Source: RPQJ01 sp963744735 | GTDB lineage: Bacteria > Pseudomonadota > Gammaproteobacteria > Steroidobacterales > Steroidobacteraceae | Reading direction: 5' to 3' | Assembly (NCBI GenBank): GCA_963744735.1 | Contig: CAVUVH010000005.1 | Coordinates: 1 to 64,000 of the forward strand | Length of the DNA stretch: 64,000 bases | In this document: piece after piece, positions 27,998 through 37,754 of the stretch | Layout: every line of letters starts with the position of its first letter | Numbering within the stretch: the first letter of the stretch is position 1 | Program-made: the position numbers and the translations under genes | The notes under the pieces: generated by a model | Told to the model about the DNA's origin: nothing | Database searches by the model: none | What the model saw: only the letters and a program-made list of their open reading frames with translations

Positions 27998-28839
27998 GAT
28001 GCGCGCGAGACCCGCGGCACGAAGCAATGCCAGTACTGGCGCACCGTGCGAGACAGCCGGCGTATCAGGCAGCCGCCTCGCGCCTTCAGGCGCGCCGCCT
28101 CTTCCGGTCCGAGGTAACTCTCGATCCAGCGCCGCGAGACGTACAGCAGCGGGCTCAGCGCCACCGCAGCGAGCATCTTGTAGCAGTAGTTCACCGTGCC
28201 CACCGCCAGGAACAGCGAGATCGGCCACTGCTGCGGCCCGAGCACGAAGGCGATATAGAGCACGACGAAGCTGTCGAGCAACTGCGACACGGCGGTCGAG
28301 CCCGTTGCGCGCAGCCAGATCCAGCGCTCGCCGGTGGCCGCGCGGATGCGGTGGAAGATCGACACGTCGATCACCTGGCCGACGAAGAACGCCGTGATCG
28401 AGCCGCCGATCGTCCACAGCCCCTGGCCGAACACGCTGTGGTAGGCGGCCTGCATGTCGGGCACGCCGCGCTCCGCATTCACCGTGATCCACCATTCGGC
28501 CGGCGCCAGGTGGATGGAGGCGTAGGCGAAGAGGAAGCCGTAGGAAATCATCGCGATCGCGGCGTAGGAGATCAGCCGCACGCCGCGCCGGCCGAAGTAC
28601 TCGTTGATGACGTCGGTGAGGATGAACACGATCGGCCAGATCAGCACGCCGGCCGTGAAGCTCAGCGACCCCGACTGGCCGAACAGGTTCCAGTTGAAGG
28701 GCGGCAGGCCCAGCGTCGGCTCCAGCGCGAAGATCTTCACGCCGACGAACTCGGCGACGACGGCGTTGCCGACGAAGAACGCGGTGAGGAAGACGAACAG
28801 CCGCGTCGAGCGCGAGCCGAGCAAGGAGAGCGTGGTCAT
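27994..28839 (-). CDS. yhhQ: queuosine precursor transporter (YhhQ/VUT family)
   Basis: An intact 281-residue membrane protein of the COG1738 type. Family marks are FFVGNAVVAEFVGVKIFAL at the N-terminus, FTAGVLIWPIVFILTDVINE (the conserved PxxFxxTDxINE), YFGRRGVRLISYAAIAMI, GSITAFFVGQVIDVSIFHRI, and the end of the hydrophobic core in FLAVGTVNYCYKMLAAVALS. About six helices are expected. Members import preQ0 or preQ1 for tRNA queuosine synthesis; this follows from family knowledge. It is convergent with gspF and diverges from the TonB receptor gene. The C-terminal extension (about 45 residues, Arg-rich) is longer than I expect. Confidence 0.85.
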   Translation of the reverse strand: MTTLSLLGSRSTRLFVFLTAFFVGNAVVAEFVGVKIFALEPTLGLPPFNWNLFGQSGSLSFTAGVLIWPIVFILTDVINEYFGRRGVRLISYAAIAMISYGFLFAYASIHLAPAEWWITVNAERGVPDMQAAYHSVFGQGLWTIGGSITAFFVGQVIDVSIFHRIRAATGERWIWLRATGSTAVSQLLDSFVVLYIAFVLGPQQWPISLFLAVGTVNYCYKMLAAVALSPLLYVSRRWIESYLGPEEAARLKARGGCLIRRLSRTVRQYWHCFVPRVSRAS

Positions 28840-28931
28840 GCGTACTCGACGTGCACGTGCGAGTGTCGCGGCCTACGGCGCTGGTGCCTCACGGATCGAC
28901 GTGGGGTATCATCGTACTCGGCTGCACTGTG

Positions 28932-28960
28932 TTGACAATCTGGCATCCACTTAACATACG
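28932..28960 (+). promoter_or_regulatory. candidate promoter for the TonB receptor gene
   Basis: A perfect -35 hexamer TTGACA (28932-28937) is followed after 17 bases by CATACG (28955-28960), a poor -10. The surrounding 60 bases are unusually AT-rich for this genome, which supports a control region between the divergent genes. Confidence 0.35.
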
Positions 28961-29014
28961 GTTGTTATGGTAACTGCTCGTCTTGCGGCGTCGGTGCACA
29001 GCAATAATATCGAA

Positions 29015-30850
29015 ATGCGTGCGTCACGACACCTGTTGGCGATTATCGGTTTGATCCTCTCGGCAAACGCGCTCGGAGCCGGCTTGCCGGCGGGCGGCGT
29101 GACGCTGGAGGAGATCGTCGTCACAGCGTTGAGAATGCCGCTGATGGGCACGGTCACCTCGGCGAGCGAGGGTCTCGTCCTGCCGGAACAGCTGGCAAAC
29201 CGCCCGACGCTGCGCCCGGCAGAGCTGCTCGAGGCCGTGCCCGGCCTGGTCGTCACGCAGCACAGCGGCGACGGCAAGGCGAACCAGTATTTCCTGCGCG
29301 GCTTCAACCTCGACCACGGCACCGACTTCGCCACCACGGTCGACGGCATGCCGGTCAACCTGCCGACCCACGCGCACGGCCAGGGCTACACCGACCTCAA
29401 CTTCCTGATCCCCGAGCTGGTCGACACGCATCGCCTACCGCAAGGGCCCCTACTACGCCGACGAAGGCAACTTCTCCGCCGCCGGCGCCGCGCACATCGC
29501 CTACCGACGCACGCTCGACGCGCCGTTCGTGACGCTGGCGCGCCGGCGAGAACGGCTACTACCGCGCCGTGCGTCGGCGGCAGCTCGCCGCGGTCGGGCC
29601 GCGGCGACCTGCTGCTGGCGGCTCGAGGCTGTACCACAACGACGGGCCCTGGGACGTGCCGCAGGACTACCGCAAGCTCAACGGCTTCGCTGGCGAAGTA
29701 CTCGGCCACGGCGCGACGCCACGGCTGGAACGCTCGACCGCCATGGGCTACGACGGCGAGCTGGAACAGCACCGACCAGATCCCGCTGCGCGCCGTGCGA
29801 GGCGGGCGACAGTCGACCGCTTCGGCATCGCTCGATCCGACCGACGGCGGCGAGCACCCACCGCTACAGCCTCTCCGGCGGCGGCTGGCGGCAGCGCCGG
29901 CGACGGCCGCGGCTCGAGCGCGCACGCCTACGCGGTCGACTACGCGCCTCGACCTGCTACTCGAACTTCACCTACGCGCTGCGACCACGGTGCGACGGCG
30001 ACCAGTTCGAGCAGTACGAGCGAACGCCGCTACTATGGCGGCGACGCTGCGGTACGAAACCCGGCCGAGCGCTTCGGCCGACGCCGGGCACCGCTGCGCG
30101 CTGGGCCTCGAACTGCGCTACGACGACATCGCGCCCGGTCGGCGCTGTACCGCACCGAGGCACGCCGCCGCCACGCGACCGTGCGCGAGGACGACGTGCG
30201 CCAGACTGAGCTACTCCGCCTACGCCAGCGACGACAGTCCGCTGGACCGACTGGTTCCGCTCCGAAGTCGGGCTGCGCTTCGACGCGTTCGACTTCGACG
30301 TCGACAGCAGCCTGCCGGCCAACAGCGGCACGCGCCGACGACATCGATCGCCAGCCCCAAGCTGGCGCTGGTCTTCGGGCCCTGGGCCGAGACCGAGTAC
30401 TTCGTCAATGTCGGTCGCGGCTTCCACTCGCAACGACGCGCGCGGCACGACGATCACGGTCGACCCGGCGGACGGCGTGACGCCCGCGGATCGTGTCGAT
30501 CCACTGGTGGCGGCGCTCGGCTACGAGGTGGGTCTGCGCACCGCGCTGATCCCGGGCGTGCAGGTCGCCGCGGCGCTATGGCACCTGGACCTCGACTCGG
30601 AACTGCTGTTCGTCGGCGATGGCGGCACCACCGAGCCGAGCCGCGCGAGCGAGCGCGAGGGCATCGAGATCGGCGTGTTTTACGCGCCGTGGGACTGGGT
30701 GATGGTGGATGCCGACGTCGCCTGGACGCGCGCGCGTTACACGGATCCGGATCCCGGCCGGGGATCGCATACCGAATGCGGTCGAACAGGTGGTTAGCAT
30801 AGGGATGAGCATCAATCGTGAGGTCGGGATGGTTCGGCGGCGCACGCCTG
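29015..30850 (+). CDS. TonB-dependent outer-membrane receptor, many frameshifts and a truncated 3' end
   Basis: The signal peptide MRASRHLLAIIGLILSANAL and plug domain are clear to 29430: LEEIVVTALRMPL, LRPAELLEAVPGLVVTQHSG, GKANQYFLRGFNLDHGTDFA, VDGMPVNLPTHAHGQGYTDL. From there the frame changes every 50-100 bases, but barrel pieces can be followed in alternating frames: SAAGAAHIAYRRTLDAP, NDGPWDVPQDYRKLNGF, STDQIPLRAV, ALGLELRYDDIAP, LVFGPWAETEYFVNVGRGFH, FYAPWDWVMVDADVAWTRAR, WFGGARLRHFGA. The recognisable protein stops near 30845, where a half REP begins; the last strands and the terminal aromatic residue of TonB receptors are missing. The truncation is independent of the frameshifts, so this may be a real pseudogene. 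Ligand unknown. Confidence 0.72.
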
Positions 30851-30861
30851 CGCCACTTCGG

Positions 30862-30886
30862 CGCCGTCTGCTCCGCAAGCGGGAGA
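30862..30886. repeat. degenerate REP-like half copy
   Basis: Only the right arm GCGGGAGAGGG is well kept; the left side CTGCTCCGC is diverged. It marks the point where TonB-receptor similarity ends. Confidence 0.55.
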
Positions 30887-30893
30887 GGGAAAT

Positions 30894-31079
30894 TTACTCG
30901 CTGTCGGCGAGACGCTTGCGCAGCTTCTCCAGCACGCCCTCTTCCCAGCCGAAATCCTCGGCTTCCTGGGGCAGGGCCGGGGGCTGCTCGACCCGCGCAG
31001 CCACGCGCCTGAGCGCCACGGACTCCCAGTCGTCGCCGCCACGGGGCGGGGGATTCGAGACGCGGGCAGGATCGGTCAT
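30894..31079 (-). CDS. small hypothetical protein downstream of hslR
   Basis: A 61-residue frame with ATG at 31079 and TAA at 30894. It is acidic and charged, with a Pro-rich start (NPPPRGGDDWESVALRRVAA) and an end EDFGWEEGVLEKLRKRLADS suggesting a short helix. It lies on the same strand as hslR, 101 bases after its stop, and is convergent with the TonB receptor remnant. I recognise no family. Codon phase and the amphipathic C-terminus make it look coding, but a chance frame cannot be excluded. Confidence 0.45.
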   Translation of the reverse strand: MTDPARVSNPPPRGGDDWESVALRRVAARVEQPPALPQEAEDFGWEEGVLEKLRKRLADSE

Positions 31080-31179
31080 GGCGGCGGGCTCCCGGGTCGG
31101 CGCGACCCATGCCGGAAAGGTATCGGGTCGGCCCGGCCGGGGCTGTGAGCCGGGTCACAGGCAGCGCGGCCAGCCACGC

Positions 31180-31665
31180 TCAGGGCCGGTCGTCGTCGTC
31201 CGGCAGGCCACCCCGGCCCTTCACCACCCGCATCAGGTCGCGGCGTTCGCGCTTGTCGGGGCGCCCGGTCGAAACCGGCCCGGAGAGCCGGTTGAACTCG
31301 CGCACGGCCGCCCTCGCCGCCTCGCTCTCGGGAGTTTCGCGATAGTGCTGCCGAGCCTCCGCGGCCGGTCCACGGCGCGCGGGGATCGACACGACATCGA
31401 CCACGAAGCGCTCGCGCTCGCGCGTGACCAGCAGCCGGTCGCCAGCCTTGACCTGGCGCGATGCCTTGATGCGATCGCCGTTGAGCTGCACATGGCCACC
31501 GTCGACGGCCTGCTGCGCGATGCCGCGGGTCTTGAAGAACCGGGCACACCAGAGCCATTTGTCGATGCGCAGCGTCGCGCCCGGACCGCCCGGGAGGCTG
31601 TCGTCCGCGTCGGGGTCGTCGTCATCGCCGGGCCGGCGCGGCGGTTGCTGCTTGCGGGGTGCCAC
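31180..31665 (-). CDS. hslR: ribosome-associated heat-shock protein Hsp15 (S4 domain)
   Basis: 161 residues. An Asp-rich N-terminal extension (PGDDDDPDADDSLPGG) is followed by the S4 RNA-binding domain LRIDKWLWCARFFKTRGIAQ, QAVDGGHVQLNGDRIKAS, VKAGDRLLVTRERERFVVDV and a basic C-terminal part (RLSGPVSTGRPDKRERRDLM). Hsp15 binds free 50S subunits carrying nascent chains and helps recycle blocked ribosomes. It diverges from kbl; a -10-like TATAAT lies 7 bases before its ATG, so the transcript could be nearly leaderless if that hexamer is used. The start could also lie further inside, before LRIDKW. Confidence 0.9.
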   Translation of the reverse strand: MAPRKQQPPRRPGDDDDPDADDSLPGGPGATLRIDKWLWCARFFKTRGIAQQAVDGGHVQLNGDRIKASRQVKAGDRLLVTRERERFVVDVVSIPARRGPAAEARQHYRETPESEAARAAVREFNRLSGPVSTGRPDKRERRDLMRVVKGRGGLPDDDDRP

Positions 31666-31670
31666 GGCGC

Positions 31671-31691
31671 GATTATAAGGCCCTTATAATC
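31671..31691. promoter_or_regulatory. palindrome with divergent -10-like hexamers between hslR and kbl
   Basis: GATTATAAGG and CCTTATAATC are perfect inverted arms around a single C. Each arm contains TATAAT, one per strand, in the 56-base gap between the divergent genes. No -35 hexamer is evident on either side, so it could be an operator as easily as a double promoter. Confidence 0.45.
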
Positions 31692-31721
31692 CGCCCTCCG
31701 CAAACCCGGGCGCACAGCACC

Positions 31722-32920
<1,199 letters not shown>

Positions 32921-32938
32921 GCTGAAGGAAGCGACTCG

Positions 32939-33977
32939 ATGAAGGCACTGGTCAAGGCGCAAGGCGCGAGCCCGGGCATCTGGATGGAGGACATCCCGGA
33001 GCCCGAGGTCGGACCCAACGACGTGCTGATCAAGATCCGCAAGACGGCGATCTGCGGCACCGACATGCACATCTACAACTGGGACCAGTGGGCGCAGAAG
33101 ACGATCCCGGTGCCGATGGCCGTCGGCCACGAGTACGTGGGCGAGATCGTCGAGATGGGCAGCGAGGTGCAGCGGCTTCAAGCTCGGCGACCGCGTCTCC
33201 GGCGAGGGCCACATCACCTGCGGCTACTGCCGCAACTGCCGCGCCGGGCGCCGCCACCTCTGCCGCAACACGGTGGGCGTCGGCGTCAACCGCCAGGGCT
33301 GCTTCGCCGAGTACCTGGTGATCCCGGCGTTCAACGCGTTCAAGCTGCCGCGACGACATCACCGACGACATCGCCGTCGATCCTCGACCCGCTCGGCAAC
33401 GCCACGCACACGGCGCTGTCGTTCAACCTGGTCGGCGAGGACGTGCTGATCACCGGCGCCGGCCCGATCGGCATCATGGCCGCGGCGATCGCGCGCCACG
33501 TCGGCGCGCGCCACGTCGTGATCACCGACGTCAACGACTACCGGCTCGAGCTCGCGCGCAAGATGGGCGCGACGCGGGCCGTCAACGTCGAGCCGCGACA
33601 CGCTCGACCAGACGTCATGAAGGACCTCGGCATGACCGAGGGCTTCGACGTCGGCCTGGAGATGTCCGGCAACCCGAGCGCCTTCCGCGACATGCTGCGC
33701 ACGATGAACCACGGCGGCAGCGTCGCGCTGCTCGGCATCCCGCCCGACGACACCGCGATCGACTGGAACCAGGTGATCTTCAAGGGCCTGGTGATCAAGG
33801 GCATCTACGGCCGCGAGATGTTCGAGACCTGGTACAAGATGGTCGGCCATGCTGCAGAGCGGCCTCGACATCACGCCGATCATCACCCACCGCTTCCCGA
33901 TCGCGGATTTCCGCGACGGCTTCGAGATCATGCGCAGCGGCCAGTCGGGCAAGGTCATCCTCGACTGGGCGGCCTGA
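32939..33977 (+). CDS. tdh: L-threonine 3-dehydrogenase, about seven inserted bases
   Basis: The frame from the ATG at 32939 has the zinc-alcohol-dehydrogenase layout: catalytic-zinc region KTAICGTDMHIYNWDQWAQK, VGHEYVGEIVEMGSEVQ, structural zinc CGYCRNC...LC (in a shifted frame near 33220), Rossmann motif VLITGAGPIGIMAAAIARHV, then EGFDVGLEMSGNPSAFRDML and GLVIKGIYGREMFETWYKM. Extra bases near 33173, 33351, 33379, 33596, 33608-33610 and 33845 are needed to explain the phase; without them the gene gives 343 residues, against 341 in E. coli. It oxidises threonine with NAD to 2-amino-3-ketobutyrate, the substrate of Kbl. kbl-tdh is the usual operon. Confidence 0.93.
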
Positions 33978-34067
33978 GGATCGGCACCTGCGACCAATCC
34001 CCGCTCGCCGCTGCCTGGTCCATGTTCGCATTGCCCGATGCACTGATTCCTGAACGGAGTTTCCATC

Positions 34068-34494
34068 ATGCCCATACGTACAGCCGAAGCCTCATGGACC
34101 GGCAGCCTGCGCGAAGGCCGCGGTGAACTCGCCCTGGAAAGCGGTGCGTTCCGCGGCCCTTACACCTTCAAGTCGCGGTTCGAGGAGGGCGCGGAAACCA
34201 ACCCGGAGGAGTTGCTCGGCGCCGCCCACGCGGGCTGCTTCACGATGGCGCTGACCGCTCTGCTGGCGCGGCAGCAACTGGCGCCGAGCCGCATCCACAC
34301 GACAGCCGCGGTGCACATCGAGCAGATCGCCCGGCGGTTTCAGCATCCCGCGCATCGCGCTGCGTACGCGGGCGACGGTCCCTGGCCTCGACGCTGCCCG
34401 ATTCGCCGAGCTGGCCGCCGACGCCAAGCAGAACTGCCCGGTGTCGAAGGCGCTCGCAGGCGTCGAAATCTCGCTGGACGCGGCGCTGGAATAG
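34068..34494 (+). CDS. OsmC-family peroxiredoxin, one +1 frameshift
   Basis: The protein starts MPIRTAEASWTGSLREGRGE, followed by ETNPEELLGAAHAGCFTMAL with the first redox cysteine. After a +1 shift near 34333 it continues GGFSIPRIALRTRATVPGLD, AARFAELAADAKQNCPVSKA with the second cysteine, and SLDAALE. Removing one base gives 141 residues, normal for OsmC proteins, which reduce organic hydroperoxides through the two cysteines. It lies 90 bases after tdh and 103 before fba on the same strand; whether it shares a promoter with either is not clear. Confidence 0.9.
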
Positions 34495-34597
34495 CGGTTC
34501 CGGCCGCCTGCGGTCGTCCACGCCTCGACCCGGCGCGAAACGCGGTAAAATCCGGACGGTCCCCGCTGTCATCCCCACTTTCCCAGGAAGCAAATCC

Positions 34598-35662
34598 ATG
34601 CCTCTCGTCTCGATGCGCCAGCTGCTCGATCACGCGGCCGAAAACGGCTACGGCCTGCCGGCCTTCAACGTCAACAACCTCGAGCAGGTCCGCGCCATCA
34701 TGGAAGCGGCCGACGAGACCAACAGCCCGGTCATCATGCAGGGCTCCGCGGGCGCGCGTAAGTACGCCGGCGAGGCGTTCCTGCGCCACCTGATCCAGGC
34801 GGCGATCGAGGCCTATCCGCACATCCCGGTGGTCATGCACCAGGACCACGGCCAGTCGCCCGCGGTGTGCATGGGCGCGATCCGCTCGGGCTTCTCCAGC
34901 GTGATGATGGACGGCTCGCTGCTCGAGGACGGCAAGACGCCTTCCTCGTACGAGTACAACGTCGAAACCTCGCGCAAGGTCGTCGACTTCGCGCACTCGA
35001 TCGGCATCACGGTCGAGGCCGAACTCGGCGTGCTCGGCTCGCTCGAGACGATGAAGGCCGACAAGGAAGACGGCCACGGCGCCGAAGGCCACATGACGCG
35101 CGAAGACCTGCTGACCGACCCTGACCAGGCCGCCGACTTCGTCAAGAAGACGCAGTGCGACGCGCTCGCGATCGCGATCGGCACCTCGCACGGCGCCTAC
35201 AAGTTCACGCGCAAGCCCACGGGCGACATCCTCGCCATCCAGCGCATCAAGGAAATCAACGCGCGCATCCCGAACACCCACCTGGTGATGCACGGCTCCT
35301 CGAGCGTGCCGCAGGAGTGGCTCGAGATCATCCGCAAGTACGGCGGCAACATGAAGGAAACCTACGGCGTGCCGGTCGAGGAGATCGTGACGGGCATCAA
35401 GCACGGCGTGCGCAAGATCAACATCGACACCGACATCCGCCTGGCGATGACCGGCGCGATCCGCAAGCACATGTCGGAGAAGTCGGGCGAGTTCGATCCG
35501 CGCAAGTACCTGGCCGACGCGCAGGCCGCCGCGCGCGGCATCTGCAAGCTGCGCTACGAGGCGTTCGGCTGCGCCGGCCAGGCCGCGAAGATCAAGCCGC
35601 TGTCGCTGGAGAAGATGGCCGAGCGCTACAAGAAGGGCGAGCTGAACCAGATCGTAAACTAG
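34598..35662 (+). CDS. fba: class II fructose-bisphosphate aldolase
   Basis: An intact 354-residue zinc aldolase of the long (Calvin-cycle/Xanthomonas) subtype. Zinc ligands and active-site segments are HIPVVMHQDHGQSPAV, SSVMMDGSLLEDGKTPSSYE, GITVEAELGVLGSLETMKAD, GTSHGAYKFTRKPTGDILAI, HLVMHGSSSVPQEWLE and HGVRKINIDTDIRLAMTGAI. It interconverts fructose-1,6-bisphosphate with dihydroxyacetone phosphate and glyceraldehyde-3-phosphate. A TAAAAT at 34546-34551 is a possible -10. Its TAG stop is the first three bases of a heptad repeat run shared with the convergent LysR gene. Not a single frameshift, unlike kbl-tdh just upstream. Confidence 0.97.
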   Translation: MPLVSMRQLLDHAAENGYGLPAFNVNNLEQVRAIMEAADETNSPVIMQGSAGARKYAGEAFLRHLIQAAIEAYPHIPVVMHQDHGQSPAVCMGAIRSGFSSVMMDGSLLEDGKTPSSYEYNVETSRKVVDFAHSIGITVEAELGVLGSLETMKADKEDGHGAEGHMTREDLLTDPDQAADFVKKTQCDALAIAIGTSHGAYKFTRKPTGDILAIQRIKEINARIPNTHLVMHGSSSVPQEWLEIIRKYGGNMKETYGVPVEEIVTGIKHGVRKINIDTDIRLAMTGAIRKHMSEKSGEFDPRKYLADAQAAARGICKLRYEAFGCAGQAAKIKPLSLEKMAERYKKGELNQIVN

Positions 35663-35685
35663 GGATCAGGGATCAGGGATCAGGC
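35659..35685. repeat. heptad repeat GGGATCA x3 between fba and the LysR gene
   Basis: ACTA is followed by three GGGATCA units. The TAG of fba (35660-35662) and, on the other strand, the TGA of the LysR gene (35673-35675, inside GATCCCTGATCC) both belong to the repeat. Confidence 0.8.
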
Positions 35686-36698
35686 GCGGCTGCCCGACCG
35701 GCGCCGCGCGCGTGCCGGCGGATGCGGCGCCGGGACGAGCTCGCGGTCGCCAGCGATCCAGCAACTCCTGCTCGGCGCTGCGTGAGCTCCTGCTCCGCCT
35801 CGCGCACATACTCGCGAAAGCGGGTACCTGCCGCGCTGAGAGGCTGGGTCCTGAGCTTGACGATTCCGTAGCGCAGCGAAAGGTAGGGCTCGGACCCGAG
35901 CGCCACCAGCCGCCCGCTTTCCAGGTCTTCCGCGACGGACGCAGGCGGCACCACCACCAGGGCGTCGGATCCGGACACGATCTTCCTGATGGCATCGATC
36001 GAATTGAATTCGAGTGCCGGGAAAACCCGATTCATCTCCGCCCCGCCCGCCGATCGTCGCTGCGCGGCCCGGATTGGCTCGAGGATTCGTGGCGGGATCC
36101 GGCTCACCGACACAAACGGAAAGGCAAAGCAGTCGCTGAACGAAACAGGAGCGCGGCTCGCCAGTGGATGCCCGCTGCGCGCGACGATCAGCATCGCGTG
36201 CGCGTGCATGAGCTCGATCTCGATGTCGGTGTCGCCGCCAAACGTGCTGCTCTCGGCGACGAAGAACTCGATCTCGCGCGCGCGCAGGCGGCGCAGCAGC
36301 TCGTCCCAGTCGCGCATCATCACGCGCACCACGACGCGCGGGTAGTCGGCGACGAACCGGGCGAGCGCATCGGCGAGCATCGACTGGGCGGGATACGGGC
36401 CGGCGCCCACGTGCAGGTGACCGCTCTGCAGGCCGCGCTCGCTGACCAGGTCGCGGTCGAGGTCGTCGGTGAGCTGCATGATCTGGCGGATCCGGGCGAC
36501 GAACACCAGGCCGCTGTCCGTCGGCTCGACGCCGCTGGCCGTGCGGATGAACAGCCCGCTGCCCACCTCGCGCTCCACCGACTGGATGCTGCGCGACAGC
36601 GCGGACTGGCTGAGCCCCAGCGCCGTTGCCGCGCGGGCAAAACTGCCGTGCTCGGCCAGGGCCAGCACGTGACGCATCTGCCGGACTTCGAGGGACAT
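35673..36698 (-). CDS. LysR-family transcriptional regulator
   Basis: 341 residues from the ATG at 36698. The helix-turn-helix lies at residues 18-60 (HGSFARAATALGLSQSALSR, SIQSVEREVGSGLFIRTASG), followed by the periplasmic-binding-like effector domain (GAGPYPAQSMLADALARFVA, FPFVSVSRIPPRILEPIR, LEFNSIDAIRKIVSGSDALV, VVPPASVAEDLESG). It diverges from the outer-membrane barrel and DUF3604 genes, the usual arrangement for a LysR regulator and its target. The last 20 residues (Arg/Ala-rich) and the stop are partly encoded by the heptad repeat. The effector is unknown. Confidence 0.9.
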   Translation of the reverse strand: MSLEVRQMRHVLALAEHGSFARAATALGLSQSALSRSIQSVEREVGSGLFIRTASGVEPTDSGLVFVARIRQIMQLTDDLDRDLVSERGLQSGHLHVGAGPYPAQSMLADALARFVADYPRVVVRVMMRDWDELLRRLRAREIEFFVAESSTFGGDTDIEIELMHAHAMLIVARSGHPLASRAPVSFSDCFAFPFVSVSRIPPRILEPIRAAQRRSAGGAEMNRVFPALEFNSIDAIRKIVSGSDALVVVPPASVAEDLESGRLVALGSEPYLSLRYGIVKLRTQPLSAAGTRFREYVREAEQELTQRRAGVAGSLATASSSRRRIRRHARGAGRAAAPDP

Positions 36699-36795
36699 GC
36701 ATCGCACTCTACCGCAGGCATGCATGGAACTCATGTCGCCGGCGTCGACCGACCGTCTGCCGCATGTGGCCGGGGCGGCAGCGGCGCAACACGGC

Positions 36796-36812
36796 CATGC
36801 ATCACATGCATG
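36796..36812. promoter_or_regulatory. candidate LysR-type operator
   Basis: CATGCAT (36796-36802), CAC, ATGCATG (36806-36812) is a perfect inverted repeat with the T-N11-A pattern used by LysR regulators. Another GCATGCATGG lies at 36718-36727. Both sit between the LysR gene and the divergent barrel gene, upstream of a CATAAT (36839-36844) that could be the -10. Confidence 0.45.
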
Positions 36813-36954
36813 TATAGCCCGATCCCGAAGCGTTATGCTCATAATGCTGCCTATACAGCGGCTCAGTGCCTTCCTGTCGGCGCGACGGAGTTCCGTCGGG
36901 CAGGAGCGTTGGCTGTGCCGGATTTCAGCGCGCCCAGACACTCGGAGTAACACG

Positions 36955-37720
36955 ATGGCAAGACTTAAGTGGCGGCAACTCGTTCTGGTCGCGGTCGCGG
37001 GACTGGCGACGAGCCTCGCCGGCCCGGGCCCAGGAACAATCCGGGACCCAGGCCTCGTCGGGTGACTGGCGCCAGACCGTGTTCCTGTACGGCATGGGAG
37101 CCATGATCGAAGGTGACGCCCAGGTCGGCCCGGTGGAGGTGCCGGTGGAGGTCAGCATGTCGGATTTCTTCGACAACCTCGAGTTCGGCGCCATGGCGGC
37201 CTACCGGATCGAGAACGGCACCTGGTCGTTCACCGGCGACGTCACCTACATGAGCCTCGGCGGGGGCAAGGAAACGGAGCAGGGCCGCGCCAGCGCCCGG
37301 CTCGACACCGAACAGGTCACGGCCATGCTCACGGCCGGCCGCCGCATCACGCCGCACCTCGAAGCGCTGGTCTCGCTGGCTTACTTCGACGTCAACGCGG
37401 ACCTGCGCGTCAGGGTGCTGCAGCAGGTCGCCACGGCGAACCGCGACGCCGACTGGTTCGATCCGCTGATCGGGTTCAACTACGAGGTGCCGATGGGCGG
37501 CAAGTGGCGCTACACGCTGCGCGGCGACATCGGCGCTGGCGGTTCAGACCTGACCTGGCACGCACTCACCAAGTTCACGCGCCAGAACTCCGATCGCTTC
37601 GGCTGGTACCTGGGCTACCGGGCGATCTCCTACGACTACGAGGACGGCAGCGGCCTCAACTACACGCGCTTCGATCTGACCCAGCACGGGCCGGGCGCGG
37701 GAATTTCAATCTCGTTCTGA
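36955..37720 (+). CDS. outer-membrane beta-barrel protein of unknown function, one frameshift
   Basis: The signal peptide (RQLVLVAVAGLATSLA) is followed by a +1 shift near 37030, then the mature start AQEQSGTQASSGDWRQTVFL. Alternating strands follow: YGMGAMIEGDAQVGPVEVPV, FGAMAAYRIENGTWSFTGDV, TAMLTAGRRITPHLEALVSL, FDPLIGFNYEVPMGGKWRYT and YLGYRAISYDYEDGSGLNYT. It ends GAGISISF; the terminal Phe is the Bam recognition signal. At about 254 residues it resembles small 8-10-strand barrels but I do not recognise a family. It probably forms an operon with the DUF3604 gene 34 bases downstream and may be under the divergent LysR regulator. Confidence 0.75.
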
Positions 37721-37754
37721 TGCTCGGCCACCACTGGCCGGATGCGGGAGATGC

